Shown here piece after piece: positions 13,864-14,641 of a stretch of DNA of 14,641 nt (position 1 is its first letter; every line of letters starts with the position of its first letter). Origin of the DNA: Chitinophagaceae bacterium. Its GTDB lineage: Bacteria > Bacteroidota > Bacteroidia > Chitinophagales > Chitinophagaceae. Both the position numbers and the translations under genes were made by a program. The stretch is taken from positions 1-14,641 of the forward strand of contig JAOQAL010000545.1 of assembly GCA_025963615.1 (NCBI GenBank), in the 5' to 3' direction. The notes beneath the pieces are model-generated. The model did no database searches. It had not been told where the DNA came from and was given only the letters and a program-made list of their open reading frames with translations.

Positions 13864-14641
13864 ATGGAGAAACTTAGGATAGCGATTCAGAAATCAGGCC
13901 GTCTGTACGAAGATTCGGTCAAACTGTTGAACGAATGCGGCATTGATTTACGGAATGTAAAAGACAGGTTGAGAACCGAATCAGATAATTTCCCCCTTGA
14001 AATTTTCTTCCTCCGCGATGATGATATTCCCCAGTATGTAGAGGATGGTGTAGCGGACATTGGAATTGTTGGTGAAAATGTATTGTTTGAAAAGAATAAA
14101 CAGGTTGATGTGGCCGAAGAACTGGGTTTTGGTAAATGCCGGCTGGCGATAGCCATTCCCCGCAGCCAGCAATATGAGGGAATAAAATCTTTAAAAGGGA
14201 AACGAATAGCTACAAGTTACCCGTTTCTGGTAACCAATTACCTAAAGCAATATAATATTGAAGCAGATATCCATGAAATCAGTGGTTCGGTAGAAATTGC
14301 TCCGGGTATTGGCCTCGCGGATGTTGTGGCGGATCTGGTCAGTAGCGGATCTACCTTATTTATGAATGGACTAAAGGAAGTAGAAATCATCCTGCAATCG
14401 CAGGCGGTATTGATAAAAAACAAAAAACTGAATGATAAGCAGCTGCAGCTGCTGGATAAATTAATATTCCGTTTCCGCGCCGTAAAGAAAGCGAAGCGCA
14501 ATAAATACGTATTAATGAATGCGCCCAATGAAAATCTTGAGAAGATTATTTCGTTGTTGCCGGGAATGAAAAGCCCTTCCGTGCTGCCATTAGCCGAAAG
14601 CGGGTGGAGTAGTGTTCACAGCGTATTGAGTGAAGATGAAT
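13864..14641 (+). CDS. hisG: ATP phosphoribosyltransferase, long form (partial)
   Basis: This enzyme performs the first and controlling step of histidine synthesis, joining ATP and PRPP to give phosphoribosyl-ATP. The frame is open from ATG 13864 to the right edge, 259 codons, without its stop. It starts KLRIAIQKSGRL, typical of HisG. Further signatures are GVADIGIVGENV (about 63-74), KGKRIATSYP (about 111-120) and the PRPP-binding stretch GSVEIAPGIGLADVVADLVSSGSTL (about 141-165). The sequence goes on past 210 into the C-terminal ACT-like regulatory domain (KYVLMNAPNENLEKIISLLPG, then SPSVLPL), so this is the long form, which binds histidine as feedback inhibitor and does not need HisZ. About 25 residues are probably missing. 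It is preceded by a His leader peptide and attenuator and is presumably the first gene of a his operon continuing beyond the window. No well-placed Shine-Dalgarno site is seen. Confidence 0.96.
   Translation, partial: MEKLRIAIQKSGRLYEDSVKLLNECGIDLRNVKDRLRTESDNFPLEIFFLRDDDIPQYVEDGVADIGIVGENVLFEKNKQVDVAEELGFGKCRLAIAIPRSQQYEGIKSLKGKRIATSYPFLVTNYLKQYNIEADIHEISGSVEIAPGIGLADVVADLVSSGSTLFMNGLKEVEIILQSQAVLIKNKKLNDKQLQLLDKLIFRFRAVKKAKRNKYVLMNAPNENLEKIISLLPGMKSPSVLPLAESGWSSVHSVLSEDE

Overview
The window looks like chromosomal DNA from a member of the Bacteroidota, most likely near the Chitinophagaceae. Three things suggest this. Several genes have good matches to the Bacteroidota promoter (-7 box TAnnTTTG, and in one case a perfect -33 TTTG). 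Convincing Shine-Dalgarno sites are lacking. The protein families fit too: DUF6702, a Bacteroidota-type phosphoglucosamine mutase loop, secreted M1 peptidases and long-form HisG. No phage, insertion sequence, CRISPR array, rRNA or tRNA is visible.

Layout: (1) The 3' end of a serine hydrolase gene (+) converges on a secreted M1 metallopeptidase gene (-) across a strong bidirectional terminator. (2) A HupE/UreJ-like membrane protein (-) and a DUF6702 secreted protein (+) diverge from a short region holding a 17-bp palindrome. (3) A PAP2 phosphatase and a CNNM/CorC-type transporter form a minus-strand operon whose 3' end stops 3 bp from the end of the DUF6702 gene. (4) On the plus strand come a secreted transglutaminase-like protein, an LtaS-like alkaline-phosphatase-superfamily membrane transferase, a phosphoglucosamine-mutase-like enzyme and a cysteine desulfurase. 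(5) A GH16 beta-glucanase lipoprotein lies on the minus strand. (6) The window ends with the start of a histidine operon: promoter, His-rich leader peptide, attenuator and hisG, which runs off the right edge.

The most striking regulatory structure is the histidine attenuator at 13602-13762. It has a perfect Bacteroidota promoter, a 16-codon leader peptide with one run of four His codons plus a fifth nearby, and mutually exclusive 1:2, 2:3 and 3:4 pairings. These use a duplicated GTAGGCC word, and the 3:4 hairpin is followed by a T-tract.

The second theme is repeats. Several intergenic gaps (about 6285, 9636, 11113, 11244, 11346 and 12521) carry short degenerate arrays with a 7-bp period. Two of them lie inside a 103-bp-offset duplication that also duplicates a promoter-like box upstream of the cysteine desulfurase. 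Tandem hairpins that may be REP-like lie at 2747-2796, and a GC-rich hairpin sits between the attenuator and hisG.

The protein-coding content is mostly housekeeping and cell-envelope functions: peptide and glucan hydrolysis, lipid or phosphate head-group chemistry, amino-sugar and Fe-S/sulfur supply, and histidine synthesis. I see no coherent defence or mobile system. All counts, alignments and pairings were made by eye.
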